9,737 nt of DNA from Pseudomonadota bacterium (GCA_023422485.1 JAGTAM010000688.1:1-9737); one strand, 5' to 3'; counted from the first letter of the stretch, positions 1 through 6,326 are shown. Program-made: numbers and translations. The notes: a model not told the origin generated them from the letters alone.

Positions 1-291
1 GTGCCCGACCACGCCGCCCGGCTGGCGCAGGTGCTGGCGCCGCTCGCCGGGCTGATCGCGCCGATCACCGCCCATGTCTCGGGTTGCGCCAAGGGCTGCG
101 CCCATCCGGGTCCCGCCGATCTCACCCTGGTGGGCCGCGACGGCGCCTACGACGTGGTGCTCGCCGGCTCCCCCTCTGGCGAGCCGGCAACGCGTCTCGC
201 TTTCGAGGCGGCGCTGGACCGGATAAGGAAGGCCGCAGCCGCCGGGCTTCCGGCGCTGGACCCCGTGTTTCGCGACGACGTGTCAGGATAA
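1..291 (+). CDS. cobG: Precorrin-3B synthase CobG, C-terminal part (5' end outside window)
   Basis: These are the last 96 codons of CobG, the monooxygenase that converts precorrin-3A to precorrin-3B with O2 in the aerobic cobalamin pathway. It belongs to the nitrite/sulfite reductase family. What is visible is the end of the second ferredoxin-like repeat, with HVSGCAKGCAHPGPADLTLVG at about residues 25-44 of the fragment. Its two cysteines (29 and 33, spaced C-x3-C) match the second half of the family's Fe-S cluster ligand set; the first pair must lie upstream. The family is usually over 400 residues, so the GTG at position 1 is an internal valine codon and not the start. The stop TAA at 289-291 lies 6 nt before cobH, and the order cobG-cobH-cobI-cobJ matches known aerobic clusters. 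The identification is firm; the length cannot be judged. Confidence 0.93.
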   Translation: MPDHAARLAQVLAPLAGLIAPITAHVSGCAKGCAHPGPADLTLVGRDGAYDVVLAGSPSGEPATRLAFEAALDRIRKAAAAGLPALDPVFRDDVSG

Positions 292-297
292 CGTGCG

Positions 298-930
298 ATG
301 AGTGCCCGCCACGACTACATCCGCGACGGCGGCGCGATCTACGCGCGTTCCTTCGCGATGATCCGCGCCGAATCCGATCTCGCCCGCTGGTCCGGCGCGG
401 CCGAGCGGGTCGTGGTGCGGATGATCCATGCCTGCGGCATGACCGACCTGCCCCGCGACGTGGAGATGTCGGACGATTTCGCCGCGGCCGGCGAGGCGGC
501 GTTGAAGGCCGGCGCGCCGATCCTGTGCGATGTCCGCATGGTCGCCGACGGCGTTACCCGGACCCGCCTCCCGGCGAAGAACGAGGTGATCTGCACGCTG
601 GGCGACCCGCGCGTGCCGGGCCTTGCAGCGGAGATGGGCACCACCCGCTCGGCCGCGGCGATGGAGCTGTGGCGGGAAAAGCTGCCCGGCAGCGTCGTCG
701 CCGTCGGCAACGCGCCCACCGCCCTGTTCCGCCTGCTCGAACTGCTGGACGAGGGTGTGAGCCCCCCGGCCGCCGTGATCGGCATTCCCGTCGGCTTCGT
801 CGGCGCGGCGGAATCGAAAGAGGCTTTGGCGCGGGACGGGCGCGTGCCCTTCGTTGTGGTCCACGGCCGCCGCGGCGGCAGCGCCATGACGGCGGCGGCC
901 GTCAACGCGCTCGCCAACGAGATCGAGTGA
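298..930 (+). CDS. cobH: Precorrin-8X methylmutase CobH
   Basis: This 210-residue protein moves the methyl group from C11 to C12 of precorrin-8X to give hydrogenobyrinate, a cofactor-free step of cobalamin synthesis in the cytoplasm. The length is the family's usual one. The N-terminal segment DYIRDGGAIYARSF and the motif RMIHACGMTD are typical. His44 in the latter corresponds to the catalytic histidine known in the Pseudomonas denitrificans enzyme. The C-terminal segments AVIGIPVGFVGAAESKE and GRRGGSAMTAAAVNAL are also characteristic. The ATG at 298 has a weak AGGA 9 nt upstream (285-288) and follows cobG by 6 nt. Its TGA overlaps the ATG of cobI by one base, so the two are probably translationally coupled. 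Confidence 0.97.
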   Translation: MSARHDYIRDGGAIYARSFAMIRAESDLARWSGAAERVVVRMIHACGMTDLPRDVEMSDDFAAAGEAALKAGAPILCDVRMVADGVTRTRLPAKNEVICTLGDPRVPGLAAEMGTTRSAAAMELWREKLPGSVVAVGNAPTALFRLLELLDEGVSPPAAVIGIPVGFVGAAESKEALARDGRVPFVVVHGRRGGSAMTAAAVNALANEIE

Positions 931-1727
931 TGGAGGGGAGCGTGCGCATCGACGCCCCGGCCGAGACCGCGGACGGCGCGGGCGAGACCCCCGCCATCAC
1001 CAGGACCGGCACGCTCTACGGCGTCGGCATGGGGCCGGGTGATCCGGATTTCCTCACCGTGAAGGCGATGCGGGTGCTGGAGCACGCCCCCGTGCTCGTC
1101 CACTTCTGCAAGCGGGGCAAGCGCGGCAACGCCCGCACCATCGCCGACGCGGTGGTGTGCGACCCGACCCGCGAGTTTCCGCTGGCCTATCCCTACACCA
1201 CCGAGCTTCACCCGGATCACCCGGAATATGTCTCGGCCCTGGCCGGCTTCTACGACGAGGCGGCGGGACGGCTCGCCGACCATCTCGGCGCCGGGCGCGA
1301 CGTGGCGATCCTGTCGGAGGGCGACCCCTTCTTCTACGGCTCGTTCATGCATCTCTGGCGGCGCCTGAAGGACCGCTTCCCCGTGGAAGTCATCCCCGGC
1401 GTCACCGGTATGTCGGGCTGCTGGACGCGGGCCGGCACCCCGATCACATGGGGCGACGACGTGCTCACGATCCTGCCCGCGACCCTGCCGCGCGAGACCC
1501 TGGTGGAGCGGCTGAAGGGGACGAATGCCGCCGTCATCATGAAGCTCGGCCGCCACCTGCCGAAGGTGCGCGGCGCCCTTGCCGAGACCGGATTCCTGGC
1601 GCGCGCCGTCTACGTGGAACGCGGCACCATGGCGGGCGAGCAGGTGGTGCCGCTGGCCGAGAAGGCGGACGACGTCGCGCCCTACTTCTCGATGGTGCTG
1701 GTGCCCGGAGAGGGCCGCCGCCCGTGA
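930..1727 (+). CDS. cobI: Precorrin-2 C20-methyltransferase CobI
   Basis: This 265-residue enzyme is an S-adenosylmethionine-dependent methyltransferase that methylates C20 of precorrin-2 to form precorrin-3A. It shows the tetrapyrrole methylase fold signatures: the N-terminal GVGMGPGDPDFLT loop (about residues 31-43) and the SEGDPFFYGSF motif (129-139), followed by EVIPGVTGMSG. The first 25 or so residues before the fold are an acidic, low-complexity extension. I take the ATG at 930, which overlaps the cobH stop (TGATG) and fits reinitiation. The GTG at 942, four codons on, is a fair alternative because GGAGG at 932-936 sits 5 nt before it. The gene ends with a GTGA overlap with cobJ. CobI rather than CbiL is favoured by the aerobic neighbours cobG and cobJ. 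Confidence 0.96.
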   Translation: MEGSVRIDAPAETADGAGETPAITRTGTLYGVGMGPGDPDFLTVKAMRVLEHAPVLVHFCKRGKRGNARTIADAVVCDPTREFPLAYPYTTELHPDHPEYVSALAGFYDEAAGRLADHLGAGRDVAILSEGDPFFYGSFMHLWRRLKDRFPVEVIPGVTGMSGCWTRAGTPITWGDDVLTILPATLPRETLVERLKGTNAAVIMKLGRHLPKVRGALAETGFLARAVYVERGTMAGEQVVPLAEKADDVAPYFSMVLVPGEGRRP

Positions 1728-2485
1728 GCGAGTCGGGGAGCGTCACGATCATCGGCCTCGGACCGGGCGATCCGCGCCTGCTCACCGAATCGGCCCGCGC
1801 CGCCCTCGACCGGGCACAGGATCTGATCGGCTACATTCCCTACGTCGCCCGCGTGCCCGAGCGCGAGGGGCTGACCCGCCACGCCAGCGACAACCGGGTC
1901 GAGGTCGACCGCGCCCGCCATGCGCTCGAACTCGCGATGTCCGGCCGGCACGTTGCCGTGGTGTCCGGCGGCGATCCCGGCGTGTTCGCCATGGCTGCGG
2001 CCGTGTTCGAGGCGGTCGAGCACGGCCCCGGGGACTGGCGCGACCTCGATATTCGCGTCGAGCCGGGCATCACCGCGATGCTCGCTGCCGCCGCCCGTCT
2101 CGGTGCGCCGCTGGGCGGGGATTTCTGCGCGATCTCGCTCTCGGACAACCTCAAGCCCTGGGAGGTCGTGACCGCCCGGCTGGAGGCGGTTCTACGGGCC
2201 GGTCTGAGCGTGGCGCTCTACAACCCGATCTCGTCGGCGCGGCCGTGGCAACTCGGCCGGGCCCTGGCGCTCGCCGCCGAAATCCTTCCGCCCGCCACCC
2301 CGGTCATCTTCGCCCGCGCCGTGACCCGGCCCGACGAAGCCTTGCGGGTGCTGACCCTGGACGAGGCCCGCACGGCGCCGGCCGACATGGCGACTATGGT
2401 CATCATCGGTGCGCCGGCGACCCGGCTGATCGAGCGAGAGGGGCGGCTGCCCTTCGTCTACACGCCACGGAGCGTCACGGCCTGA
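1724..2485 (+). CDS. cobJ: Precorrin-3B C17-methyltransferase CobJ
   Basis: This 253-residue SAM-dependent enzyme methylates C17 of precorrin-3B and contracts the corrin ring to give precorrin-4. The tetrapyrrole methylase signatures are clear: GLGPGDPRLLT at residues 11-21, then SGGDPGVFAMA from residue 81. CobJ-specific stretches include LIGYIPYVARV, RHASDNRVEVDRARHALELA, SLSDNLKPWE and LYNPISSARPWQL. The start is a GTG that overlaps the cobI stop by 4 nt, with GAGAGGG at 1708-1714 as ribosome binding site 9 nt upstream. The usual next genes of the pathway (cobK, cobL, cobM) do not follow on this strand within the window, so the operon ends here. A large hairpin begins 22 nt after the stop. 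Confidence 0.96.
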   Translation: MSESGSVTIIGLGPGDPRLLTESARAALDRAQDLIGYIPYVARVPEREGLTRHASDNRVEVDRARHALELAMSGRHVAVVSGGDPGVFAMAAAVFEAVEHGPGDWRDLDIRVEPGITAMLAAAARLGAPLGGDFCAISLSDNLKPWEVVTARLEAVLRAGLSVALYNPISSARPWQLGRALALAAEILPPATPVIFARAVTRPDEALRVLTLDEARTAPADMATMVIIGAPATRLIEREGRLPFVYTPRSVTA

Positions 2486-2507
2486 CGCTGAGGCAAGGGA
2501 GAGGGTG

Positions 2508-2578
2508 TGTTCGAAGTCGAAGAAGGCGTCGGCCGAGGTTCGGTTCCCCGATCCCGACGCCGAAGAAGATTTAGAACA
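2508..2578. terminator. Imperfect hairpin after cobJ, possible bidirectional terminator
   Basis: Two 25-nt arms (2508-2532 and 2554-2578) can pair around a 21-nt loop. The inner stem of eight pairs is GGCGTCGG with CCGACGCC. A six-base purine internal loop follows, then an outer stem of TGTTC with GAACA and a few further pairs. There is no clean T-run on either side, so an intrinsic terminator is inferred from position: the hairpin lies after the cobJ stop and its distal arm covers the stop codon of the convergent small gene (2571-2573). It could instead be an mRNA-stabilising 3' structure. Confidence 0.4.
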
Positions 2579-2651
2579 CCCCGAAAAACCACAGTAGAAG
2601 AATGATCGGCAAGGGAATGCCGATCAACCAGAGAAGTCCACCTTTGAGCAT
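2571..2651 (-). CDS. 26-residue hydrophobic, probably membrane-inserted small protein
   Basis: Read on the minus strand, an ATG at 2651-2649 opens a 26-codon frame ending in TAA at 2573-2571. The peptide starts MLKGGLLWLIG, continues IPLPIILLLWFFGVF, and is almost wholly hydrophobic with one lysine at position 3. It would form a single transmembrane helix with a Pro-Leu-Pro kink in the middle and aromatic residues near the C-terminus. An AGGAG at 2663-2659 (minus strand) lies 7 nt before the ATG, an ideal ribosome binding site, which is the main argument that this is translated. The local sequence is less GC-rich than the flanking genes. It is convergent with cobJ. I recall similar short hydrophobic peptides in Rhizobiales, but I cannot name a family or function. 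Chance remains possible given its length. Confidence 0.68.
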   Translation of the reverse strand: MLKGGLLWLIGIPLPIILLLWFFGVF

Positions 2652-2701
2652 CTGCTGACTCCTGGTTGTTGAGTGCGGCGAGGCGTCCGCCTTGCTACAA
2701 A

Positions 2702-2755
2702 GACCAGCGAAGCTCGGTTTGCGTTCCTTCGCTGTGTAAAAATTCATAGCTGGTC
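2702..2755. repeat. Two overlapping, mutually exclusive inverted repeats
   Basis: CAGCGAAG (2705-2712) is perfectly complementary to CTTCGCTG (2727-2734) across a 14-nt loop. GACCAGC (2702-2708) is perfectly complementary to GCTGGTC (2749-2755). The left arms overlap by four bases, so an RNA could form only one of the two stems at a time. The element lies upstream of the small minus-strand gene (its possible 5' leader) and upstream of the probable promoter of the phage-like genes. No known riboswitch or RNA family is recognised. No open frame in this part looks coding. Confidence 0.4.
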
Positions 2756-2794
2756 GGCTTCTCGGCTGCGCCCACGCAGGACCGGTTTCAAGAC

Positions 2795-2827
2795 TAAATT
2801 CCGATATCTGCCAAAAATAGGAATTTA
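2795..2827. promoter_or_regulatory. Palindromic operator-like element upstream of the head-gene promoter
   Basis: TAAATTCC (2795-2802) and GGAATTTA (2820-2827) are perfect inverted copies separated by 17 bases that include the palindrome GATATC and an A-run. The element is AT-rich in a strongly GC-rich window and ends four bases before the TTGACA of the inferred promoter. This is the position and symmetry expected for an activator or repressor site. Which protein would bind is not evident; it does not look like a CtrA site. Confidence 0.42.
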
Positions 2828-2831
2828 TGGT

Positions 2832-2860
2832 TTGACAGCGCGACGCTCGTCGTGTAGGTA
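2832..2860 (+). promoter_or_regulatory. Probable sigma-70-type promoter of the phage-like head operon
   Basis: A perfect TTGACA (2832-2837) is followed after 17 bases by TAGGTA (2855-2860), a weak -10 box. Transcription would start near 2867, about 30 nt before the first gene's ATG. Between the boxes lies a short palindrome, CGACG-CT-CGTCG (2841-2852), which could be a second operator. The -35 match and spacing are good; the -10 match is poor, so an alternative -10 is possible. Confidence 0.42.
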
Positions 2861-2897
2861 GAGGGCACGCTCAAGAAGTGTGAATGGAGACGCCGCG

Positions 2898-3326
2898 ATG
2901 CCGGACCCCTCCGAGCCACGCGGTGAGCCTGCGCTGAGCACCCCTTCACATCCGAGTTCCAAGAAGGCACGCAGGCGTGCACCCGATGCCAGAAGGCTAC
3001 GGGCGCAATTGCTCACGCATATCGAACGGCAGATCGAGCGTTTCGATGCCGCTCTCGACGCCGATCCGCCGCCCGCCGGGTTCGACTCCGGAAAGGTGCT
3101 GCGCGATCTCGGTGGGTTGAAGAACCTGCTCGACGACATGAAGGCGGCCGACCGGGCCGCGCGGGAGGGAGGGACGGATGGCGCGGCCGGCCGATCCTCC
3201 CTGCCCGCCGCCGATCTCGTGGCGATGCGCGCGGATATCGCGCGCCGCTATGCTGCATTCGCGGCGACGGAGCCGGACGACAGCGTTCCTGACCCGGCTC
3301 ACGCCGGCGCATCTGCGCCTGCTTGA
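2898..3326 (+). CDS. GTA gp1-like small protein, putative small terminase component
   Basis: This 142-residue protein is the first gene of the head module. Its N-terminal 35 residues are disordered and basic (KKARRRAPDARR at about 23-34). A helical region follows (RAQLLTHIERQIERFDAAL), then GKVLRDLGGLKNLLDDMK, and a second helical stretch LVAMRADIARRYAAFAAT near the end. In Rhodobacter capsulatus GTA the gene at this place (orfg1) encodes the small terminase. The assignment here rests on position, size and helical character rather than on a recognised motif. I chose the ATG at 2898 because GGAG at 2886-2889 lies 8 nt upstream; the in-frame GTG at 2880 has no proper ribosome binding site. The last 77 bases overlap the terminase gene, and the codon pattern becomes less GC-rich at third positions there, suggesting the C-terminal tail is the less constrained of the two readings. 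Confidence 0.78.
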   Translation: MPDPSEPRGEPALSTPSHPSSKKARRRAPDARRLRAQLLTHIERQIERFDAALDADPPPAGFDSGKVLRDLGGLKNLLDDMKAADRAAREGGTDGAAGRSSLPAADLVAMRADIARRYAAFAATEPDDSVPDPAHAGASAPA

Positions 3327-4554
3327 GGCTGATTGGCTCCATCTGGCGCGGCACGACCAGCTTCCGCCACCGGGAGCCTGGACCACTTGGGCGGTGATCG
3401 GCGGGCGCGGCTCCGGAAAGACCCGGACCGGTGCCGAATGGGTCCGCGGCCTCGCTCATGGCGACCCGGTGTTTTCGACCGAGCCGGTCGAGCGGATCGC
3501 CCTCGTCGGTGAGACCTTTGCCGATGTGCGCGATGTGATGATCGAGGGGCCGTCCGGTGTCCTCGCACTGCCGCGGTTCGGCGGGGGGCCGCCGGTCTGG
3601 CAACCCTCGCGGCGGCGGGTGGTGTTCGGCAACGGCGCGGTGGCGCTCGCCTTCTCGGCCGAGGAGCCGGATTCCCTGCGCGGCCCGCAATTCGGTGCCG
3701 TATGGTCGGACGAGGTCGCCAAGTGGCGCGAGGCCGAGACCACCTACGACATGATCCAGTTCGGTCTGCGGCTCGGACGCCATCCGCGTGGTCTCGTCAC
3801 CACGACGCCGCGTCCGGTGCCACTGATCCGCCGGCTGCTCGCCGATCCGCGCACAGTCGTGACGCACTCGCGCACCGCCGACAATGCAGCCAATCTCGCG
3901 CCGAGTTTTCTGGAGGAGGTGGTCGGTCGCTATGCCGGCACCCGCCTCGGCCGGCAGGAACTCGACGGTGAACTGATCGAGGATCGGCCGGATGCGCTCT
4001 GGACCCGTGACGTCATCGAGCGGGCGCGCGTTGATGAGGCGCCACCGCTGCAGCGCGTCGTTGTCGCGGTCGATCCGCCGGCCTCCTCGCGGGCCGGGGC
4101 CGACGCCTGTGGGATCGTCGCTGCGGGACTTGCGGCCGACGGAACTGCCTATGTCCTGGCCGACGCGACCCTGGAACAGGCGGCGCCCGCCGTCTGGGCG
4201 CGCGCCGCACTGGCCCTGTATCACCGGCTGACGGCCGACGCGCTGGTGGCCGAGGTCAACCAGGGCGGAGAGATGGTCGTCGCGGTGCTCGCCGAGGCTG
4301 ATCCCGACGTGCCTGTCGCCACGGTGCGGGCATGGCGGGGCAAGTGGCTGCGGGCGGAGCCGGTCTCGCTGCTCTACGCAAAGGGGCGCGTCCGCCATGT
4401 CGGGCCTCTGTCGGCGCTGGAGGACGAGATGTGCGCCTTCGGACCCGTCGGTCTGCCGGGTGGCGGTTCGCCGGATCGGCTCGATGCGCTGGTCTGGGCG
4501 CTCACGCACCTGATGCTGACCTCCACACCGGAGCCACGGATCCGCCGGCTCTGA
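3250..4554 (+). CDS. Phage/GTA terminase large subunit (DNA-packaging ATPase-nuclease)
   Basis: This 434-residue motor protein pumps DNA into the prohead through the portal and cuts it at packaging ends. The N-terminal ATPase domain shows Walker A GGRGSGKT (residues 51-58) and Walker B AVWSDE (150-155), with the phrase SLRGPQFGAVWSDEVAKW typical of GTA and COG5323 terminases. The C-terminal RNase H-like nuclease domain begins near VVVAVDPPASS and carries further acidic residues in VAEVNQGGEM and DRLDALVWAL. The start is uncertain. ATG 3250 gives the family's usual distance to Walker A but has no clear ribosome binding site. ATG 3178 adds 24 proline/arginine-rich residues that look non-coding, yet has a strong GGGAGGGAGGG just upstream; it would overlap the previous gene by 149 nt. 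The protein family call is firm whichever start is used. Confidence 0.95.
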   Translation: MLHSRRRSRTTAFLTRLTPAHLRLLEADWLHLARHDQLPPPGAWTTWAVIGGRGSGKTRTGAEWVRGLAHGDPVFSTEPVERIALVGETFADVRDVMIEGPSGVLALPRFGGGPPVWQPSRRRVVFGNGAVALAFSAEEPDSLRGPQFGAVWSDEVAKWREAETTYDMIQFGLRLGRHPRGLVTTTPRPVPLIRRLLADPRTVVTHSRTADNAANLAPSFLEEVVGRYAGTRLGRQELDGELIEDRPDALWTRDVIERARVDEAPPLQRVVVAVDPPASSRAGADACGIVAAGLAADGTAYVLADATLEQAAPAVWARAALALYHRLTADALVAEVNQGGEMVVAVLAEADPDVPVATVRAWRGKWLRAEPVSLLYAKGRVRHVGPLSALEDEMCAFGPVGLPGGGSPDRLDALVWALTHLMLTSTPEPRIRRL

Positions 4555-4565
4555 CGGTCGCGGTT

Positions 4566-4581
4566 AATTTCACGTGAAACA
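4566..4581. promoter_or_regulatory. parS: parS-like ParB-binding site between terminase and portal genes
   Basis: The 16 bases AATTTCACGTGAAACA match the widely conserved chromosomal parS consensus TGTTTCACGTGAAACA at 14 of 16 positions. The right half-site is perfect and the left half has two changes at its outer edge. The core TTTCACGTGAAA (4568-4579) is a perfect 12-bp palindrome. It fills the middle of the 47-nt gap between the terminase stop and the portal start. ParB binding is inferred from the match alone. It could be a true chromosomal parS, a regulator site sharing the CACGTG core, or chance. Confidence 0.5.
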
Positions 4582-4601
4582 TTGCTGGTGAGGAGCGTGC
4601 C

Positions 4602-5774
4602 ATGCCTGGATTCATCGCGCGGCTCGCCAGGGCCGCCGGGTTCGTGCCGGCGACGAAGGCGAGCGCGGCGTTCGCCCTGTATGGAGAGGGTAGGGCGGTC
4701 TGGACCACGCGCGATTACGCGGCTCTGGCCCGTGAAGGCTTTCAGCGCAACGCCGTCGTCCACCGCGCCGTCCGGCTGGTGGCCGAGGCCGCCGCCTCCC
4801 TGCCCCTGACGCTCGCCGGCGCCGACGACACGCATCCGTTGCTGGCGCTCCTCGCGCGCCCGAATCCGCGCGAAGGTGGGATGCGCTTCCTCGACGGGGT
4901 GTACGGACACCTTCTGGTCTCCGGCAACGCCTATATCGAATTGGCCGAGATCGACGGCACGCCGCGTGAACTGTTCTCCCTGCGGCCGGACCGGATGCAG
5001 GTCGTGGCTGGCGCCGACGGCTGGCCGGTGGCTTACGAATATGCCGTCGGCGGCCAGCGCATCCGCTACGAACAGGCCGGCCCGCTGCCGCCGATCCTGC
5101 ACCTGACGCTGTTCAATCCGCTCGACGATCATTACGGCCTCTCGCCGATGGAGGCGGCCGCCGTACCGCTCGACATCCACAACGCGGCCGGGGCCTGGAA
5201 CAAGGCGCTGCTCGACAATGCGGCGCGTCCGTCCGGCGCTCTGGTCTTCGCGCCCTCGACCGGCGCGGCGCTCAGCGACACGCAGTTCACCCGACTCAAG
5301 GCGGAACTGGAAGCGAGTTACCAGGGCAGCGCCAATGCCGGCCGCCCGCTTCTCCTCGACGGCGGACTCGACTGGCGCCCGCTCTCGCTCTCACCCAAGG
5401 AGATGGACTTTGTCGAGGCGAAGGCGGCCGCGGCCCGCGAGATCGCTCTGGCCTTCGGCGTGCCGCCGTTACTCCTGGGTCTTCCCGGCGACAACACCCA
5501 CGCCAACTACGCCGAGGCCAACCGCGCCTTCTACCGCCAGACGGTGATCCCGCTCGTGCGCCGCACAGCCGATTCCCTCGCCCGCTGGCTGGAGCCGGCC
5601 TTCGGTCACGCGAGGCTTGAGCCGGACCTCGACGCCGTCGAGGCGCTGGCGACCGAGCGCGAATCGCTGTGGCGCCGGGTGCAGGGCGCCGACTTTCTGT
5701 CGGAAGCCGAGAAACGCGAGGCGGTCGGGTACTCCGCGCAAGAACCGGCGCAAGGCAGCGGCTCTCCGGGCTGA
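4602..5774 (+). CDS. HK97-family portal protein
   Basis: This 390-residue protein is the dodecameric portal through which the terminase packages DNA and to which the tail attaches. Family features are clear: GFQRNAVVHRAVRLVAEAAASLPL (about residues 46-69), LLARPNPREGG, LVSGNAYIELAE, a PILHLTLFNPLDDHYGLSPMEAA segment, and near the C-terminus AREIALAFGVPPLLLGLPGDNTHANYAEANRAFYR. The length is close to that of the GTA portal (just under 400). The ATG at 4602 has AGGAG at 4591-4595, 6 nt upstream. The stop codon sits in the loop of a small hairpin (GGGC-TGA-GCCC) that is repeated 21 nt later. The gene orfg3.5, found after the portal in Rhodobacter GTA, is absent here. Confidence 0.96.
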   Translation: MPGFIARLARAAGFVPATKASAAFALYGEGRAVWTTRDYAALAREGFQRNAVVHRAVRLVAEAAASLPLTLAGADDTHPLLALLARPNPREGGMRFLDGVYGHLLVSGNAYIELAEIDGTPRELFSLRPDRMQVVAGADGWPVAYEYAVGGQRIRYEQAGPLPPILHLTLFNPLDDHYGLSPMEAAAVPLDIHNAAGAWNKALLDNAARPSGALVFAPSTGAALSDTQFTRLKAELEASYQGSANAGRPLLLDGGLDWRPLSLSPKEMDFVEAKAAAAREIALAFGVPPLLLGLPGDNTHANYAEANRAFYRQTVIPLVRRTADSLARWLEPAFGHARLEPDLDAVEALATERESLWRRVQGADFLSEAEKREAVGYSAQEPAQGSGSPG

Positions 5775-5799
5775 GCCCTGCGCGATCCGGGCCGAGCCC
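5766..5799 (+). repeat. Tandem pair of near-identical stem-loops over the portal stop codon
   Basis: CCGGGCTGAGCCC (5766-5778) and CCGGGCCGAGCCC (5787-5799) differ at one base and recur with a 21-nt period. Each folds as GGGC/GCCC around a three-base loop. The first loop is exactly the portal TGA. The second is followed by TTCTT, too poor for a convincing terminator. They could stabilise or attenuate the message between portal and protease. Confidence 0.45.
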
Positions 5800-5827
5800 G
5801 TTCTTCACTCCTCTCCGAGGTCTTTCG

Positions 5828-6298
5828 ATGGATGGCCATTTCACCGGCTACGCCAGCCTGTTCGGCGTGCCCGATCTCGGCCGCGACACTGTCGCGCCGG
5901 GGGCGTTTGCCGCGAGCCTCGCCCGGCGCGGTGCGCGCGGGGTGCGGATGCTGTGGCAGCACGATCCGGCCGAGCCGATCGGCTCCTGGCTCTCCCTCAA
6001 GGAGGATGGAAGGGGCCTGCGTGTTGCCGGACGGCTCAACCTCGCGGTCCAGCGAGCCCGCGAGGTCGACGCGCTGATGCGCGAGGGCGCCCTCGACGGA
6101 CTGTCGATCGGCTTTCGCGTCGTGCGGGCTTCGCCCGAGCGCGGCGGGCGCCGGCTCATCGCCGTCGATCTGTGGGAAGTCTCGCTGGTGACCTTCCCGC
6201 TGCAGCCCGATGCGCGGGTGATCCGCGCCACCGCGCCCCGCCCGTTCGTCCCGCCGCGTCCGCGCCTTACCGCCCTGCCGCTTGCGGCGCGCGCCTGA
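5828..6298 (+). CDS. HK97-family prohead protease
   Basis: This 156-residue protein is the capsid maturation protease (peptidase S78 family). It removes the N-terminal scaffold segment of the major capsid protein inside the prohead. The N-terminal FTGYASLFGVPDLGRDTVAPGAF block is typical. The catalytic residues can be placed by motif: His45 in MLWQHDP, Ser93 in DGLSIGF, and Glu117 in LWEVSLVTFP. The C-terminus after about residue 130 is a proline/arginine-rich tail. I chose ATG 5828, with GAGG at 5817-5820 seven nt upstream, because it begins at the conserved domain. An earlier in-frame ATG at 5669 would overlap the portal gene and adds sequence that looks like a frame shadow. It lies between portal and capsid, as in GTAs (orfg4). 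Confidence 0.94.
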   Translation: MDGHFTGYASLFGVPDLGRDTVAPGAFAASLARRGARGVRMLWQHDPAEPIGSWLSLKEDGRGLRVAGRLNLAVQRAREVDALMREGALDGLSIGFRVVRASPERGGRRLIAVDLWEVSLVTFPLQPDARVIRATAPRPFVPPRPRLTALPLAARA

Positions 6299-6326
6299 CT
6301 CGTCCTGTCCCACCAACGAGGATGCT

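Noticed and set aside
339..1556. Minus-strand open frame (405 codons) opposite cobH and cobI
   Set aside because: Both sense genes are unmistakable; the antisense frame shows no domain.
2673..2861. Plus-strand 62-codon frame in the intergenic region
   Set aside because: Starts at a GTG without a ribosome binding site, is rich in arginine and serine without pattern, and runs through the inferred promoter and inverted repeats.
3013..4509. Long minus-strand open frame (498 codons) opposite the terminase
   Set aside because: Antisense to a terminase with Walker A and B motifs; the translation shows no recognisable domain and has shadow-like composition.
5669..5827. N-terminal extension of the prohead protease from ATG 5669
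   Set aside because: It would overlap the portal gene by over 100 nt, the residues are arginine-rich shadow sequence, and the conserved domain and a proper ribosome binding site start at 5828.
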